Below, one piece after another: positions 62,425 through 64,000 of a stretch of 64,000 bases of DNA. Under the pieces are notes generated by a model that did no database searches, was not told the origin of the DNA, and saw only the letters and a list, made by a program, of their open reading frames with translations. This stretch comes from CAZPHU01 sp964419255. GTDB lineage: Bacteria; Fibrobacterota; Chitinivibrionia; Chitinivibrionales; CAYFVL01. The stretch covers positions 1 through 64,000 of the forward strand of contig CAYQOU010000011.1 of NCBI GenBank assembly GCA_964419255.1, given 5' to 3'. The number at the start of each line of letters is the position of its first letter. The first letter of the stretch is position 1. A program made the position numbers and the translations under genes.

Positions 62425-62569
62425 AATGTTTCCTCAATGGACGAAAAAAAAAATGAAAGGCCTGGATGGACACTTATCTATATTACCAAAGTTCATGGTT
62501 GAAGTAAATGCCTCTTGAGAAAATATATGTCTCTTATCACTTGTATCAAATCACCCCGGAAACTTGACC

Positions 62570-64000
62570 ATGCATTTTTTTCGATTGATCCTCATTTTTC
62601 GATGTGGCGTTTTGCTGATTCTACTCATAAGCGCAGAGATTTTCTCGCATGTGGTGCTCACTGAGCTGCTGCACGACCCCGTGGGGGGCGAAACAAAGTG
62701 TCCCGGCGGGGCATGCCTTGAATTCATCGAATTTACCAATATTGGCTGCACACCCGTTTCTTTGCGACATCTCCTTATCACCGATGGGTCCACGACCGAC
62801 TCAATCATCTGCTGGCCACAGCCGCTTGCCGATCATCCCGATGCCGTCTATGCGTTGGATTCGCTTCTCTGCGGCCAATCCCTGCTGATTCTCGATCCCG
62901 ACTATCTCTCAGCCCCCGCCTCATCCCGTCTTCCAATAAATGGCCGACCGATCATATGTACCGTTAACCACACCTCGCTACTGGGGGGACTCACCAAAAA
63001 TCGTGCGGTTTTTCTGTACCGGGGAACCAGAAACCACATACGCGACTCCCTCTATGCACTGATCGACACCAGTCAGGAAATCTCCCTGCATCAACAGTTC
63101 AGCTACCAAAACGTTTTGAATGTGCCGGAAGGCTGGAGTCGTAAGCCCCAAAACGTGCTTTTTCAGACCACCGCCTGGCGCAGCTCCGGGCGGCTCACTC
63201 CGGGGTACATACAGACTCATGAGCAGCGATGGATCGTTGAGTACCGGCTCTATAAAAGTCAAGACCAAATGGTTTTATGCAGTATCGCGGTATTCGATAC
63301 GATGTATTCTCAGGAAAGCCGCCCATCCTGGTCACTTGCGGACATGGATGGGCGGACAATTTCATCACCGCAATATATCGACAGCTGTCTTTTTTATACG
63401 TCAACAACCATCCCCCTGGACACCTCGACCGTTCAGATTCGCATCGATTGTGAAGCTCAACGCTTCACCACCGCAATCGATCTGTCAGGCTTTATAATTC
63501 CCACATATTCTCTTTGCTTCAGCGAACTTTCTCCCCGCATAAACTCATTTACCGAGTGGATCGAAGTGACCAACGAGTCATCGGCTCCGATAGACCTTGC
63601 CACCTTTACCATACATACATCGGAGGATTCTTTCCGCATCTCCCCTGAGTATACATGCATCGATCCTGCCGGATTTTTCATACTCGCGGAAGATGCATCG
63701 ATTTTTTCAGACCGCTATCCGCTCATAACCAACGTCATAGAACCTGAAAGATGGGAGAAACTGAATGATTATTCCGACACCCTGTACTTGAAACACATCA
63801 GCGGACGGGTAAGCGACAGTATCATTTACGACAAGAACTGGTTTACTCAATGGGATGGTGGTTCGCTTCAGAGAGTAAATACGAAAAGGCCGGCAACAGA
63901 CAGCACCAACTGGATAGTTTCCGACGATATCTCCCCGGGAGTTCCCAATAAGAATCCGCGGTGGCGCGATGTGAGAGGCCCGTCGCTGGATATCGGTCCG
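62570..64000 (+). CDS. Exported lamin-tail-domain protein (3' end outside the window)
   Basis: An open frame of 477 codons runs from the ATG at 62570 off the end of the window without a stop. A signal peptide (VLLILLISAEIFS) is followed by a lamin-tail domain, VVLTELLHDPVGGE, CLEFIEFTNIGCTPVSLRHL then LITDGS. A second one lies near residue 320 (LCFSELSPRINSFTEWIEVT; NESSAPIDLATF). Such domains occur in large surface or secreted proteins of FCB bacteria, often with nuclease or sorting domains. What lies beyond is unknown. CCGGAAAC lies upstream of the start. Confidence 0.8.
   Translation, partial: MHFFRLILIFRCGVLLILLISAEIFSHVVLTELLHDPVGGETKCPGGACLEFIEFTNIGCTPVSLRHLLITDGSTTDSIICWPQPLADHPDAVYALDSLLCGQSLLILDPDYLSAPASSRLPINGRPIICTVNHTSLLGGLTKNRAVFLYRGTRNHIRDSLYALIDTSQEISLHQQFSYQNVLNVPEGWSRKPQNVLFQTTAWRSSGRLTPGYIQTHEQRWIVEYRLYKSQDQMVLCSIAVFDTMYSQESRPSWSLADMDGRTISSPQYIDSCLFYTSTTIPLDTSTVQIRIDCEAQRFTTAIDLSGFIIPTYSLCFSELSPRINSFTEWIEVTNESSAPIDLATFTIHTSEDSFRISPEYTCIDPAGFFILAEDASIFSDRYPLITNVIEPERWEKLNDYSDTLYLKHISGRVSDSIIYDKNWFTQWDGGSLQRVNTKRPATDSTNWIVSDDISPGVPNKNPRWRDVRGPSLDIGP

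Overview
The window looks like a scaffold from a Gram-negative, probably anaerobic bacterium of the Fibrobacteres-Chlorobi-Bacteroidetes (FCB) type. My best guess is a Chitinispirillum-like member of Fibrobacterota. Support comes from outer-membrane genes (a TonB-dependent receptor, an HmuY-like lipoprotein, an Omp85 barrel, LpxH), a GH57/DUF3536 enzyme, a DksA-like protein with a reduced zinc finger, and a lamin-tail-domain surface protein. The phylum assignment is inference. Two runs of 100 N are scaffold joins, and at both the flanking sequence is the same on each side.

Positions 1-22.8 kb hold a long cobalamin (B12) locus, entirely on the minus strand except for a transposase relic. In transcription order it reads: riboswitch 3 - NusG paralogue - cbiC (fused to a chelatase-like domain) - cobO - ABC-2 exporter ATPase and permease - riboswitch 2 - TonB receptor - HmuY-like lipoprotein - cbiK chelatase - btuF - btuC - btuD - decayed gene - cbiA - decayed cbiD - cbiE - cbiL - cbiF - cbiG - cobF - cbiH - cbiJ - partial riboswitch 1 - small ORF - cbiB - cobD - metallo-hydrolase relic. 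The locus combines cobalamin/tetrapyrrole uptake with most of the early-cobalt (anaerobic) corrin pathway. It contains CobF, an enzyme of the aerobic pathway, while the cbiD slot between cbiA and cbiE holds only a broken remnant. I see no cbiT, cbiP, cobU, cobS or cobT here. Several relics (cbiD, a possible CobN/BchH-type chelatase, an MBL hydrolase, an ISL3 transposase, a four-helix-bundle protein and half a riboswitch) show that the locus has been remodelled.

Positions 23-35 kb hold tmRNA, a LacI-type regulator, a DUF5683 membrane protein, a response regulator with an ATPase output domain, a SprA-like protein, htpG, a SAM hydrolase, a tandem-repeat tract at a scaffold gap, an exported protein, uppP, a HIT hydrolase, lpxH and a small acidic protein.

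Positions 35-48 kb hold a GH57/DUF3536 glycosidase, an Omp85 protein with a TPR-like partner, a DksA-like protein, thiC without a visible TPP riboswitch, a large hybrid histidine kinase and an ICMT-like methyltransferase.

Positions 48-64 kb hold a GH3 glucosidase, a DUF3024 protein, a Gfo/Idh/MocA oxidoreductase, PPK2, a PrsW-type protease, prmA, a variant SDR, an RlmD-type rRNA methylase, a parallel beta-helix protein with a GerW homologue, and the 5' part of a lamin-tail-domain protein. Intergenic regions across the window carry what may be a dispersed family of imperfect palindromes.
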